This document shows positions 29,733 to 40,166 of a stretch of 64,000 bases of DNA, piece after piece. The stretch spans positions 62,001 through 126,000 of the forward strand of contig NZ_PQVJ01000006.1 of assembly GCF_002921135.1 (NCBI RefSeq), written 5' to 3'. Below the pieces are notes generated by a model. The model saw only the letters and a list, made by a program, of their open reading frames with translations. It made no database searches and was not told the DNA's origin. The position numbers and the translations under genes were made by a program. Position 1 is the stretch's first letter, and each line of letters begins with the position of its first letter. Origin of the DNA: Avibacterium gallinarum (GTDB taxonomy: Bacteria; Pseudomonadota; Gammaproteobacteria; Enterobacterales; Pasteurellaceae).

Positions 29733-29782
29733 TGGGTATTATGCTACACTAAAGACGTGAATTTTTAGGTTGAAATAAAGGT

Positions 29783-29822
29783 AAAGTACGGTAAAAAATT
29801 TTTGATTTTTTCACCGCTCTTT
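29783..29822 (-). terminator. Degenerate USS-dyad terminator downstream of recD
   Basis: AAAGTACGGT and ACCGCTCTTT are two USS copies, each with one changed base, placed as an inverted pair. The stem has two mismatches. Confidence 0.5.
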
Positions 29823-29851
29823 TATTCTTGTTAGATAACCTTATTCTTAAT

Positions 29852-31900
29852 TTATTTAACTATTTCTTGCAACAACAAGGCTAACCCGCTTTGCCGTTTG
29901 GTTGGTTTTCTTACCGCACTTTTCCAGCTTTGTTCCGTACTAAACACAGTGGCTTGGCTTTTGGCACGAGTAATGCCAGTGTAAACTAATTCGCGGGATA
30001 AAATCGGGTTGGGTTCAGTGGGTAACACCATAAAAGCGTGATCAAATTCAGAACCTTGCGATTTATGCACGGTCATCACAAAAGCGGGGTCGTGGCTTGG
30101 AATTCGGCTGGCTAATTCCCGTGTGCCATTTTCAAAATAAAAATGTCCGCGTGCCTTTCCTTGTTCATCAAAATTCAATAAATACAACCCAACATCACCA
30201 TTATATAAGCCCACATTGCTGTCGTTTTGCGTAATCATAATAGGTTTACCGAGATAATGTTCACGCGCTTGATTAAATTGCACTAAGCCTTTTGCACGCA
30301 ACCCCTCTGCAATGCCTTGATTGAGTTTTTCACTGCCCAACTCCCCTACGCGTAATGCGGTAAGATAACGCACTTTGTTAAATGCGGTGAAAATTTGCTG
30401 AATTTTTTCTGAATCTAACGGCTGATTTTGCGCCGTAATTTGCTGAATTAAGGTTAAAAAATCGGCGTAATTTTGCACCGCACTTTGCACAATCAGATTG
30501 GCACAATATTGCTGATACGCCACCGTATTCACGTCCATCGCTTGGGCAAATTGCATAAAATCCACTAAGGTTAAGGGTGAATTTGTTACAACATCACTTT
30601 TCGCCAAATCCCCTGCTTGCAACAGCTGCCAGCTTTCTTCGGCTTTGCCTTGATTAATCAGTTTCGCGAGCTGACCAATGGCGGAATGTTCATCAAAACG
30701 ATGGCTTTGGGTTAAATGGCAAAGGTGATCGCGAATGGGATTTCCTTTATCCACCGCTGGCAAATGTTGCCCTGTGGTTTGTTGTAAATAAGCCACAAAA
30801 TCAGGGCTATATCCTTGCGCAAGAAATTTGCCTAACTCCGCCAAAATCGCCCCTGCCTCCACGGAAGCAAGCTGATCTTTATCGCCTAACAAAATCAATT
30901 TGGTTTGCGGTTTTAGCGCCTGTAACAATTTCGCCATTAGGGATAAATCAATCATTGAAGATTCGTCCACCATCAGCACATCAATGAGCAAAGGGTTTTG
31001 TTTATTATGGCGTGGCGTTTCTTCATAAAAACGAACACCAAGCAAGCGGTGCAAGGTTTCAGGTTGGGTAGGAATGGCTGCAATTAAGGTTTCAGGCAAG
31101 GCTAGCTCTGCTTGTAAGCGAGCCAAGGAATTGTCCATACTCTCTTTTAACCGCGCGGTGGCTTTGCCGGTCGGCGCAACCAGTTTGATACGTAAACCTT
31201 GCTGATACAAATCCTGCAAAGCAAGCAACAAGCGCGTTACGGTGGTGGTTTTGCCCGTTCCCGGCCCACCACTGATTAAGGTGAAAGGCTGTTTCAACGC
31301 CATTGCCACCGCAATTTCTTGCCAATTAATTTGCGTTGGTTGTGGTGAAGCTGGAAAATATTTTTGCAAAATGGTCGCAATGGCTTGCGGATCGAAAGTG
31401 CGGTCAAAAATTGCGGGATTTTGCACCGCACTTTGTTTTTTACGTTGATTTTCTGAATGGTGTTCAGTGCGTTTAATGGCATTAGCAAAATATTCCGCCA
31501 CACGATATTCATCTTGCCAAATGCGATAAAAATACAAGGCGTTAAACTGAAATACCAAAGGGGCAACCTTGCTTTTCGGCTCAGTGGTAAACGCAATATG
31601 ATCCTGCAATTCTGCAATCCATTGAGTAACGGGCAGAAAGCCTATTTGTTCATTAATGCGGTTTGCGTATTCTCGTTCGCTGTAAGGCAACAAATTCTGT
31701 AGCAGATTTTCTTCAAGCAACAAACAGCTATGCCCCTGCAAATAAGAATAGTTGCACAACGCCGCCAATAAAATCGCTAAATTTTGTTGGTGTAAGGAAT
31801 AGGATTTACCTTGTTGTTTTTCGGAGATCAGCCGTGCAAAATGGTAATCGCCCTCGCTAAACACGCCTTTTTCTTTCAGTTCTTTAATTAGCCCAAGCAT
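29852..31900 (-). CDS. recD: Exodeoxyribonuclease V alpha subunit
   Basis: RecD is the fast 5'-3' helicase of RecBCD, which processes double-strand DNA ends. The 682-aa protein has Walker A ISGGPGTGKTTT (about 209-219), VAPTGKATARLKES, LMVDESSMID and the C-terminal AFVMTVHKSQGSEFDHAFMVLP with VYTGITRAK. The start at 31900 overlaps the recB stop (TAATG) and has GGAGG upstream; a start 36 bp earlier would lie within recB. Two in-frame USS encode SAVQN. recC is not in the window, as is usual for Haemophilus. Confidence 0.95.
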   Translation of the reverse strand: MLGLIKELKEKGVFSEGDYHFARLISEKQQGKSYSLHQQNLAILLAALCNYSYLQGHSCLLLEENLLQNLLPYSEREYANRINEQIGFLPVTQWIAELQDHIAFTTEPKSKVAPLVFQFNALYFYRIWQDEYRVAEYFANAIKRTEHHSENQRKKQSAVQNPAIFDRTFDPQAIATILQKYFPASPQPTQINWQEIAVAMALKQPFTLISGGPGTGKTTTVTRLLLALQDLYQQGLRIKLVAPTGKATARLKESMDNSLARLQAELALPETLIAAIPTQPETLHRLLGVRFYEETPRHNKQNPLLIDVLMVDESSMIDLSLMAKLLQALKPQTKLILLGDKDQLASVEAGAILAELGKFLAQGYSPDFVAYLQQTTGQHLPAVDKGNPIRDHLCHLTQSHRFDEHSAIGQLAKLINQGKAEESWQLLQAGDLAKSDVVTNSPLTLVDFMQFAQAMDVNTVAYQQYCANLIVQSAVQNYADFLTLIQQITAQNQPLDSEKIQQIFTAFNKVRYLTALRVGELGSEKLNQGIAEGLRAKGLVQFNQAREHYLGKPIMITQNDSNVGLYNGDVGLYLLNFDEQGKARGHFYFENGTRELASRIPSHDPAFVMTVHKSQGSEFDHAFMVLPTEPNPILSRELVYTGITRAKSQATVFSTEQSWKSAVRKPTKRQSGLALLLQEIVK

Positions 31901-34900
31901 TAAAATAATTCCTCCAAGGCTTGAATTAGCCGCCAATCTGGCTTATCAAAATAAATGCCGTTTTGATCTTGCCCGTTCATTCCACGCAAGAATGTGTAAA
32001 TCACGCCCCCAAAATCTCGCTCATATTGATAATCTGGATCACGGCTTTGTAAATAACGGTGCAACGCCAAGGTGTAAAGCAAATATTGCCAGTCATAAAA
32101 ACCGTTTTTCATCACTTCAGGCAACTGCGTCGGCTGATAATTTTCCAGTTGATGACCAAGCAAATTTGATTTGTAATCCAACACATAATATTTGCCCTGA
32201 TGACGAAACACGAGATCGATAAAGCCGCGCAACATTCCTTGCAAACGCTCAAAAATCAGATTTTGCGAAGAATGTGGGTGATAATTTTGCAAGGCTCGGT
32301 TAAACGCCGTGGCGTCAAAGGCTTTATTGAGTTTCAAATAAAATTGCATTTCTTTTAAGCAATCTTGTTGTTGAATTTGGGCAAGGGTTAAGCTTTCCCC
32401 TAGCAATAATGGGCTGTGATAAATGGCGTTAAACCATTGTTGCAAGGTGGAAATCCATTGCTCATCAAGCTGTAACAGTTGGCATAATTTAGCTAAATTT
32501 TGCTCATCAAGGGCGGATTGTGCGGTATTTTTTTCTAAATATCGGTGCAAAATCGTCCCCACGCGCACGCCACTTGGTAAATCAAAAGGGCTATAACCTT
32601 GCGGATAAGCATTTTCATTTTCTTGTGGTGGTGCATTGTCTTCGCTTAAGTTTGCTGTTGGCGGCAGGTTGAAATCGTAATCCTTACCTTGATCAAAAAC
32701 TGACGAAATTTGCCCCGCACTTTCATTTTCTGCCTGTAATTTCAATTTATTACGCTGATGCTTATGCACTATATCAGTGAAACTGGTTACCCCCCAATGA
32801 TATTCAATGTTGCCGTTAAATATAGCTGGACTAAAGATTTGATTGTGAGAAGCGGAAACTAAAGGCGCGCTTGCTTCAAGATCTTCGATACTTCGAATGG
32901 CAACATTCTGCTCGCCCACTTTTTGCTGTAGGGCTTGCAATAATGAGCGGGTGTCATAGGCTTCGGATAATGTTATCTTTTCGCCAATTGTCCCTTCACT
33001 TAGGGCATAAAGCAAGCCATTCCATTTTTTCTCAAAGGATTTCGGCAGACAACACGCCACTTGGTATTTAGCGCGGGTGAGCGCCACATAAAGCAAACGC
33101 ATTTCTTCTGCCAAATTTTCTTTCAAAACCAGCGCCGACTGCTGATTTTCCATATCCCACAACACTTGATCTTTTGCGTAATAGGTGGTGATGGTATCTT
33201 TGACACCTTTCGCAGGGGAGGCAATAAAGGGCAGCCATACCAAATCATAAGCCAAGCCTTTTGATTTATGAATCGTCACGATTTTCACTAAATCTCGTTC
33301 GCTTTCTAAACGAATACTTTCTTGCATTCGATCTGTGCCTTGAATTTGCTTTTCAAACCAACGCAATAAGGCGGCTTCGCTTTCGTTTAAGCGGCTAGCT
33401 TGCTGTAAAAGCTCTGCCAAGTGCAAGAAATCGGTTAAAATACGCTCCCCTTGGCTACGCACAAGCAAGCGTTGGGTGAGTGGATTTTCTTCATTCAACA
33501 ATAATTGGTGCAGCATCACCAAAATGCCTTTTTGTTGCCAGGTTTTTTGATAGGCAAAAAAGGCTTCCACCCATTGTTCCCACAGATTTTCATCTTGCTT
33601 GATTTGATAAATTTCCGCACTGGTTAAGCCAAATAATCGGGTGGCAATGGCGTTGAGAATGTGGCGCTCATTCAATGGGTTTAAACAAGCCTGCAAAATT
33701 AACGCCAATTCCTGCGCGGTTTCGCTGTCAAACACATTGCTTTTATCCGACAAATACACCGAAGCAATGCCTAAATTTCGCAAGGCAGTTTTAACGCTCA
33801 GCGCTTCTTTCCAACTGCGTACTAGCACGGCGATATTTTTGGCTTGCAATGGCTCATCGCCAAATTTTGCTTGATTTTGCACCGCACTTTTTAACCATTG
33901 TTGAATGGAAATGGCGCAGGTTTCGGCAAATTGCTCTTGATTATAGGCATCGCCTAAATAGCAACTTAAAGCTGGCTCATCTTGTCCGTTAAGGTTAAAG
34001 TGCGGTAGATTTTTCCCTGCTTTTACGGGCTCAAACTGAATTTCATCAAATAAAAATGGCGCTGGCTGTGCAAAATCAAAAATCCCATTAACACATTGAA
34101 TTAATGCGGCGGTGGAACGCCAGTTTTCTTTCAGTGTAAAACGCTGGTTGGCTTGTTGCGAAGCCTTAAAATAAGTAAAAATATCTGCGCCACGGAATTG
34201 ATAAATAGACTGTTTCGGATCGCCAATCATAATAAAGCCTGAAGCTGTAGGCTGCGATTGTTGCGGCGGATTTTCGATATAAATTTTAGAAAAAATTTGA
34301 TACTGCTGGGCGTCTGTATCCTGAAATTCGTCAATCATTGCAAAGGGATATTGATTGCGAATCAGCGCGGCTAATTCTTGCCCATTCTCACCACACAAAC
34401 CTTCGCGCACCAAACGCAGCAAATCATTAAAGCCTTTTTGCGTGTGATGTTTTTTGTAATCAAACAATTTTTGTCGAATAGTGCGAATAGAATGGTAAAG
34501 CACAATGGGCAACGTGAGGGAAATGCCTTCCGACTGTTCAATCAGTTTTTCCGCTTGGCTTAATAAAGAATGTTGCAAAGGCTCAAAATCTGCTTTGGTT
34601 TTGGCAGCAATATCTTTTTCCGTAAAATAAATGAGAATATCAGGTAAGCTATAATTATCGAGATCTTCCGCCCACGCACGCATTTTCTCAAAGCGTCCCC
34701 GCATATGATCTGCTCGGTAATTTTTAATTTGTGCTTTATTCTTTTCTAGAAATTCTGCGAGTTTTTGTTCATTCGCCAACCATTCTTGCTTAAACTCATC
34801 AATCGCCTGATAGCGAGCCAATAAATGTTGTTGGAGAAATTCATCAAGAGAAAGGTCAAGCAGGCTTGGATCAGAAAGTGCCACATCAAAGGTTTCTTTA

Positions 34901-35535
34901 TCTAGATAATCCTTAATTTTTTTCAGTAATTCCTGTGGCGATTTTAAGTTTTCATAAACCCATTTCGCCACGATGACAGGCTGATGATAAAATGCTTCGC
35001 GCCAAAATTCATTGGTGAGGCGTTCGAGCAATTCGCTTTCATCTCTCACCAATTCCAAATTAAAATGCACGCCCGAATTAAAGGCATATTGCATTAGCAT
35101 ACGGCGACAAAAACTGTGGATCGTGTAAATCGCGGCGGTATCCATACTCTGCTCCGCCCAATTAAGGCGTTGAATCGCCAAAGGAATATCCGGCAAACTT
35201 TGTACAAGCTCGCCAAGCAAAGGATCGCCACCTTGGCTAAACACGTCTAAATCCTGTGTAGCTTGATATTGCAAAAGCAGCTGTTTGCTATGGTAAATCC
35301 TTGCGCGAATACGCTCGCGCAGCTCTTGCGTTGCCATTTCGGTAAAGGTTACCACGAGAATTTTATCCACCGATAATGGCTGGCTAAAACAGTTCTCCCC
35401 TGCTTGTAACAGCAAGCGAATATACAAGGACGCCATTGTATAGGTTTTGCCCGTTCCCGCAGACGCTTCGATCAGGCTAACGCCCTGCAACGGCATTGTG
35501 GCTGGATTGAGTGTTTGCGTTTTTGTCGTCATCAT
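31900..35535 (-). CDS. recB: Exodeoxyribonuclease V beta subunit
   Basis: RecB is the 3'-5' helicase and nuclease subunit of RecBCD. The 1211-aa protein has Walker A IEASAGTGKT (Lys30), VTFTEMATQELRERI, FAMIDEFQDTD, MIGDPKQSIYQFRGAD, VKIVTIHKSKGLAYDLVWLPF, and LLYVALTRAKYQ. The C-terminal nuclease block is RGFIDLVFRHQGKYYVLDYKSN, with Asp-Asp-Lys of the RecB nuclease family. One USS in frame encodes KSAVQNQ. It starts 3 bp after the DsrE-family gene and overlaps recD. Confidence 0.96.
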   Translation of the reverse strand: MMTTKTQTLNPATMPLQGVSLIEASAGTGKTYTMASLYIRLLLQAGENCFSQPLSVDKILVVTFTEMATQELRERIRARIYHSKQLLLQYQATQDLDVFSQGGDPLLGELVQSLPDIPLAIQRLNWAEQSMDTAAIYTIHSFCRRMLMQYAFNSGVHFNLELVRDESELLERLTNEFWREAFYHQPVIVAKWVYENLKSPQELLKKIKDYLDKETFDVALSDPSLLDLSLDEFLQQHLLARYQAIDEFKQEWLANEQKLAEFLEKNKAQIKNYRADHMRGRFEKMRAWAEDLDNYSLPDILIYFTEKDIAAKTKADFEPLQHSLLSQAEKLIEQSEGISLTLPIVLYHSIRTIRQKLFDYKKHHTQKGFNDLLRLVREGLCGENGQELAALIRNQYPFAMIDEFQDTDAQQYQIFSKIYIENPPQQSQPTASGFIMIGDPKQSIYQFRGADIFTYFKASQQANQRFTLKENWRSTAALIQCVNGIFDFAQPAPFLFDEIQFEPVKAGKNLPHFNLNGQDEPALSCYLGDAYNQEQFAETCAISIQQWLKSAVQNQAKFGDEPLQAKNIAVLVRSWKEALSVKTALRNLGIASVYLSDKSNVFDSETAQELALILQACLNPLNERHILNAIATRLFGLTSAEIYQIKQDENLWEQWVEAFFAYQKTWQQKGILVMLHQLLLNEENPLTQRLLVRSQGERILTDFLHLAELLQQASRLNESEAALLRWFEKQIQGTDRMQESIRLESERDLVKIVTIHKSKGLAYDLVWLPFIASPAKGVKDTITTYYAKDQVLWDMENQQSALVLKENLAEEMRLLYVALTRAKYQVACCLPKSFEKKWNGLLYALSEGTIGEKITLSEAYDTRSLLQALQQKVGEQNVAIRSIEDLEASAPLVSASHNQIFSPAIFNGNIEYHWGVTSFTDIVHKHQRNKLKLQAENESAGQISSVFDQGKDYDFNLPPTANLSEDNAPPQENENAYPQGYSPFDLPSGVRVGTILHRYLEKNTAQSALDEQNLAKLCQLLQLDEQWISTLQQWFNAIYHSPLLLGESLTLAQIQQQDCLKEMQFYLKLNKAFDATAFNRALQNYHPHSSQNLIFERLQGMLRGFIDLVFRHQGKYYVLDYKSNLLGHQLENYQPTQLPEVMKNGFYDWQYLLYTLALHRYLQSRDPDYQYERDFGGVIYTFLRGMNGQDQNGIYFDKPDWRLIQALEELF

Positions 35536-35538
35536 AAA

Positions 35539-35895
35539 TTAAAAATTCAGTACCTTATCTGCTTCCATTGTCCAATCTGCAAGCTCAATTAATGTGCCAA
35601 TTTCCACCCCATCAGCAAGCGGTGCATTGTGAATACCGCGTGCATTGGCACAGGTTTTGCATAATTTAATAGTCGCTCCTTGTGCGGTGAGAATTTCGAT
35701 CATTTGTTGTAAATGATAGCCCTCCGCTGGCTGCTGCTGAGCTAAACCGCCCACCACGGCATCAGACATAAAAAATAAGCGTAATTGCACCGCACTTTTA
35801 TATTGCTCTTGTAACTGCAAGGCAAGGCGTAAAGCGCTGAAAAAATGTTCATCGCCATAAGGGGAAGAATGCACAATAAATAAGATGTTTTGCAT
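35539..35895 (-). CDS. DsrE/YchN-family protein
   Basis: A 118-aa protein with the DsrE-like fold start MQNILFIVHSSPYGDEHFFSALRLALQL. A CKTCANARGI segment supplies cysteines near the position of the catalytic cysteine of sulfur-relay relatives. The closest layout is E. coli YchN, a hexamer of unknown role. AAGGACATTCTT precedes the ATG. It lies 3 bp upstream of recB, so it is probably cotranscribed. A functional tie to recombination is not supported. A USS encodes KSAVQ here. Confidence 0.8.
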   Translation of the reverse strand: MQNILFIVHSSPYGDEHFFSALRLALQLQEQYKSAVQLRLFFMSDAVVGGLAQQQPAEGYHLQQMIEILTAQGATIKLCKTCANARGIHNAPLADGVEIGTLIELADWTMEADKVLNF

Positions 35896-36010
35896 AAGAA
35901 TGTCCTTTTGAGATCGGTTTGAGAGCAGATAGTCGCTTGATTAAGCTGCATTAATCATACTGCCTATAATGCGTTATGCTCGCTTATTTTACACTGATAA
36001 GGATAATAAA

Positions 36011-36040
36011 AAAGTGGGCATTTGCGATTTGCCCACTTTT
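36011..36040 (-). terminator. Terminator of the glycogen operon
   Basis: AAAGTGGGCA / TGCCCACTTT with loop TTGCGATT and A/T runs on both sides, 23 bp after the glgP stop. Confidence 0.8.
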
Positions 36041-36062
36041 GTTAAGATGTTTGCTCAAAAAC

Positions 36063-38525
36063 TTAGTTTAATTTGAGCGGTTGGATTTTCCAGATTTTTT
36101 GCGCATATTCTTCAATGGTTCTGTCTGATGAGAAAAAGCTCATATTGACAATATTTTGCAATGCGCTGTTCGTCCACGCTTTTTGATCACGGTATTTTTC
36201 ATCAACCCGTTTTTGTGCTTCCACATAGCTTTGGAAATCAGCAAAGGATTGATAATAATCGTGATAACACAAGCCATTGAGTAAATCTTGATAACGGTGC
36301 GGGTCATTCGGGGAGAAGAAGCCTGATGTGATTTGGTCAATCACACGGCGTAACTGTTCATTGCTTTGGTAAATATCGTATGGGCGGTATCCATTACGAC
36401 GTAACGCCTCCACTTCCTCAACGGTATGACCAAAAATGAAAATGTTATCTTCGCCCACGTTTTCCAAGATTTCTACGTTTGCCCCGTCTAATGTGCCAAG
36501 GGTTAATGCGCCATTAAGAGCGAACTTCATATTACTTGTGCCTGATGCTTCCGTTCCTGCGAGAGAAATTTGCTCGGAAATATCCGCAGCAGGAATGATG
36601 ATCTGAGCAAGGCTGACGCTGTAGTTTGGAATAAACACCACTTTCAGGCGACCTTGCAAGCGTTCATCGTTATTGATGATTTTCGCCACATCATTGATTA
36701 AATTAATGGTTTGTTTCGCCGCATAATAGGCTGATGCCGCTTTCCCTGCAAGAATGAATACGCGTGGTGTCCAGTCTTTTTCTGGATTCTCTAGCATTTC
36801 GTTATAACGTGCAACGATATGCAAGACGTTGAGAATTTGACGTTTGTATTCGTGGATACGCTTCACTTGCACATCAAATAAGGCATCAGGGTTTAATTCA
36901 ATCCCCAATTCTTTTTTCACATAGTCGGCTAAACGCTGTTTGTTCGCACGTTTAATCGCGGGAATGGCTTGTTGCACTTCTGCGTCATTGATATGGGCTT
37001 TGAGTTCCGTCAATAAGCTCAAATCACGTCGCCATTCTGTGCCGATATAACGGTCAAATAAGGCGGAAAGATCTGGGTTTGCCACTGCAATCCAACGGCG
37101 TGGCGTAATCCCATTGGTTACATTGGTGAAGCGTTCTGGGTAAATATGAGCAAAATCCGCAAAGGTTGAAGTAACCATTAAATCTGAATGGATTGCCGCT
37201 ACCCCATTGACTTTGTGCGATCCCACAACGGATAACCAGCCCATACGCACTTTGCGTACATCGCCTTCTTCAATTAAAGATACGCGGCGAATGAAATCAT
37301 CGTCTGTGGTTACATAAGTGCGGACATATTCTAAGAAATAATCATTGATTTCAAAGATAATTTGTAAATGGCGCGGTAAGATTTTCGCCATCATTTCCAC
37401 TGGCCAAGTTTCTAATGCTTCCGACATCAAGGTGTGGCAAGTGTAAGAGAAAATGCGGCGGCACATATCCCACGCGGTTTTCCAATCATAACCTTCTTTA
37501 TCCACTAAAATATACATTAATTCCGGAATGGCTAAGGCTGGGTGGGTATCATTTAAGTGGATTGCTACTTTATCGGCAAGATTTTTCACGCTGCCGTGAG
37601 TGCGTTTGTGACGTTTGATAATATCTTGTAACGATGCGGAAACTAAGAAATACTCTTGGCGTAAACGCAATTCGCGTCCTGCCCAAGTGGAATCATCAGG
37701 GTATAACACGCGAGAAACGTTTTCACTCGTGGCACGTTGTTCTACCGCACGGAAATAATCGCCACGATTAAATTCTGCCAAGTTGAAAGAATCCCCTGCG
37801 TGCGCGCTCCATAAACGTAAGGTTGCCGCACTGTCATTGGCATAGCCTGGGATCATTTGGTCATAAGCCAATGCGACAATTTCTTCCTTGCTATCCCACA
37901 CACATTTTTTGCCTTCAAAATGAATATGTCCACCGAATTGGATATTGAAACGTTTAGATGGACGAATAAATTCCCAAGGCGCGCCTTTTTCTAACCAAGC
38001 ATCAGGTTTTTCTACCTGTTTGCCGTCTTCAATGGCTTGTTGGAACATTCCGTATTCATAACGAATACCATAACCCATACCGGGGATTGCAAGGGTGGCA
38101 ATCGAATCCATAAAGCACGCAGCTAAGCGCCCTAAACCACCGTTACCTAAACCAGGATCAACTTCTTTTTCGATGATTTCTTCTAAATCCACATCAAGCT
38201 CTGCTAACGCGTCTTTAGCAAGGGTGTAAACGCCCTCTGCAATCAACGCATTAGATAGCGTGCGTCCCATTAAATATTCCATTGATAAATAATAAACACG
38301 GCGTGTTTTTTCATCACGAGATTGGCGTGCGGTAGAAATCCAGCCTTCCGTTACAAGATCGCGCACCGCATAAAGGGTGGCGTTTAGCCAATCACGTTGG
38401 CTTGCTTCTTGTGGGGAACGTCCAATTAAGAAAATCAGTTTATACACAATCGCTTTTTTCAGTGATTCTGTCGTCTGCTTAGGTTGGTTATAAGAGAATG
38501 GAAAATCAGTGTTATCCATTGTCAT
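36063..38525 (-). CDS. glgP: Glycogen phosphorylase
   Basis: GlgP releases glucose 1-phosphate from glycogen using pyridoxal phosphate. The 820-aa protein has [36 protein letters not shown]-type block ([17 protein letters not shown]), and [11 protein letters not shown]. The PLP-lysine segment [28 protein letters not shown] is near residue 665. AGGAG sets the start at 38525. Last gene of the malQ-glgBXCAP operon; a hairpin separates it from glgA and may give it lower or separate expression. Confidence 0.97.
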   Translation of the reverse strand: MTMDNTDFPFSYNQPKQTTESLKKAIVYKLIFLIGRSPQEASQRDWLNATLYAVRDLVTEGWISTARQSRDEKTRRVYYLSMEYLMGRTLSNALIAEGVYTLAKDALAELDVDLEEIIEKEVDPGLGNGGLGRLAACFMDSIATLAIPGMGYGIRYEYGMFQQAIEDGKQVEKPDAWLEKGAPWEFIRPSKRFNIQFGGHIHFEGKKCVWDSKEEIVALAYDQMIPGYANDSAATLRLWSAHAGDSFNLAEFNRGDYFRAVEQRATSENVSRVLYPDDSTWAGRELRLRQEYFLVSASLQDIIKRHKRTHGSVKNLADKVAIHLNDTHPALAIPELMYILVDKEGYDWKTAWDMCRRIFSYTCHTLMSEALETWPVEMMAKILPRHLQIIFEINDYFLEYVRTYVTTDDDFIRRVSLIEEGDVRKVRMGWLSVVGSHKVNGVAAIHSDLMVTSTFADFAHIYPERFTNVTNGITPRRWIAVANPDLSALFDRYIGTEWRRDLSLLTELKAHINDAEVQQAIPAIKRANKQRLADYVKKELGIELNPDALFDVQVKRIHEYKRQILNVLHIVARYNEMLENPEKDWTPRVFILAGKAASAYYAAKQTINLINDVAKIINNDERLQGRLKVVFIPNYSVSLAQIIIPAADISEQISLAGTEASGTSNMKFALNGALTLGTLDGANVEILENVGEDNIFIFGHTVEEVEALRRNGYRPYDIYQSNEQLRRVIDQITSGFFSPNDPHRYQDLLNGLCYHDYYQSFADFQSYVEAQKRVDEKYRDQKAWTNSALQNIVNMSFFSSDRTIEEYAQKIWKIQPLKLN

Positions 38526-38602
38526 AAGTGGCTCTCCTAATCTATTTCAAATTAAAATCGGCGTATTTTTATCCTTTTCGCATAAAAATACAACAAAAAT
38601 TA

Positions 38603-38644
38603 GCCTAAAATCGCAGATTTTTCCACCGCACTTAGATTTTAGGC
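38603..38644 (-). terminator. Hairpin between glgA and glgP
   Basis: GCCTAAAATC and GATTTTAGGC form a 10-bp stem whose loop holds a single USS. On the minus strand TAATTTTTG follows. It could be a partial terminator inside the operon. Confidence 0.55.
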
Positions 38645-38658
38645 AAAATATAATGAGG

Positions 38659-40092
38659 CTATAAAATACGTTGATATAACTCTTGATAATGTCTTGCGGC
38701 AATTTGCCAGCTGAAATCTTGCTCCATTGCCACCACGCGCACGCTTTGCCATAGGCGTTGTTTTTGCCAAAGAGCAAAGGCGTTGTTAATCGCCCAACTT
38801 AACCCTTGTGCATCAGCATCATTAAATACAAATCCTGTGGCTTTGCGTGCTTTGATGTTTTCAGAATAGCTATCCACCACTGTATCCGCCAAGCCGCCTG
38901 TGGCGCGCACTAATGGTAACGTGCCGTATTTCAAGCCATAAAGTTGGGTTAAGCCACAAGGCTCAAAACGGCTTGGTACTAAAATCACATCACCACCCGC
39001 AATAATTAGGTGTGATAAGGCTTCATCGTAACCAATTTTTACTGCGATATTTTCAGGATAACGTTCTGCAAGGTGGCGTAATCCTTCTTCTAAATGCGGT
39101 GCGCCTGAGCCAAGTAAAGCAAGCTGACCGCCTTGTTGTACAATGGTTTCGGCACTTTGAATAAGTAGATCCACGCCTTTTTGTTCCGTTAAACGGGTAA
39201 CCATAACAAATAACAAGGCATCAGGCTGTTGAGGAAGATTGAAATAGGCTTGCAGTTTTTCTTTATTTTTGCGTTTGCCTGTCATTGCTTTTAATTTGTA
39301 ATGATCTTCAATGTAGTGATCCACATTCGGGTTCCAAATTTGCTCATCAACCCCATTCAGAATGCCGACTAATCGTCCTTGATGCGCTAAGGTTTGTAGT
39401 AAACCTTGCAAACCGTAGCCAAATTCTGGCGTGGTGATTTCTTTGGCATAGGTTGGGCTAACAGCGGTAACCACATCGGAATAATAAAGCCCTGATTTCA
39501 AATAAGAAATTTGTCCGTGCAACTCTAAACCATCAATATGGAACATTTCCAACGGCAGACCTAGTTCAAACAAATGGTGATAAGAAAACACGCCTTGATA
39601 AGCGAGATTATGAATGGTAAATACCGATTTTGCAGGACGGCCTTTAAGCACTAAATAAGCACTGGTTAATCCAGCGTGCCAATCGTGCGCATGCACCACT
39701 TCCGCTTGCCACCACGCATCTAAGCCCACCGCAAGCTCTGCCCCAACCCAACCGAGCAAAGCAAAGCGTTTATAGTTGTCAGCGTAATCGTTATACCATT
39801 GATCGTGGTAAGGATTACCCTCTCTAGCATACAAATGCGGCGCATCAATTAAATAAACGCCTAGCCCGTTATATTCACCATAACGTAGCACAATATGCCC
39901 AGCAAAATTATCAAATTCCGCCACCACAACGGTGTTAGGAATACCTGCGGCAATGGCAGGATAAGCAGGCAGTAAAATTCGGGTGTCCATTCCAATTTGC
40001 TGTTGCGCAAAAGGCAATGCGCCCATCACATCAGCTAATCCGCCAGTTTTGAGTAACGGATAAAGTTCTGAACAAACGTGTAAAACTCTCAT
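38659..40092 (-). CDS. glgA: Glycogen synthase
   Basis: GlgA extends alpha-1,4-glucan from ADP-glucose. The 477-aa length equals E. coli GlgA. It begins [22 protein letters not shown] with the KTGGL ADP-glucose loop, and has [32 protein letters not shown] and the GT-B C-terminal [39 protein letters not shown] lies before the start. Confidence 0.97.
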   Translation of the reverse strand: MRVLHVCSELYPLLKTGGLADVMGALPFAQQQIGMDTRILLPAYPAIAAGIPNTVVVAEFDNFAGHIVLRYGEYNGLGVYLIDAPHLYAREGNPYHDQWYNDYADNYKRFALLGWVGAELAVGLDAWWQAEVVHAHDWHAGLTSAYLVLKGRPAKSVFTIHNLAYQGVFSYHHLFELGLPLEMFHIDGLELHGQISYLKSGLYYSDVVTAVSPTYAKEITTPEFGYGLQGLLQTLAHQGRLVGILNGVDEQIWNPNVDHYIEDHYKLKAMTGKRKNKEKLQAYFNLPQQPDALLFVMVTRLTEQKGVDLLIQSAETIVQQGGQLALLGSGAPHLEEGLRHLAERYPENIAVKIGYDEALSHLIIAGGDVILVPSRFEPCGLTQLYGLKYGTLPLVRATGGLADTVVDSYSENIKARKATGFVFNDADAQGLSWAINNAFALWQKQRLWQSVRVVAMEQDFSWQIAARHYQELYQRIL

Positions 40093-40111
40093 TCTTTTTA
40101 TTCCTTAAAAC

Positions 40112-40156
40112 AGAGAAATACGGTGAAAATTCATAAAAATTCCACCGCACTTCTCT
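40112..40156 (-). terminator. Degenerate USS hairpin between glgC and glgA
   Basis: AGAGAAATACGGTG and CACCGCACTTCTCT pair over 14 positions with two mismatches. One arm is an intact USS and the other is mutated. It may act as a weak terminator or RNA processing site. Confidence 0.45.
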
Positions 40157-40166
40157 TGGCTTTGTA

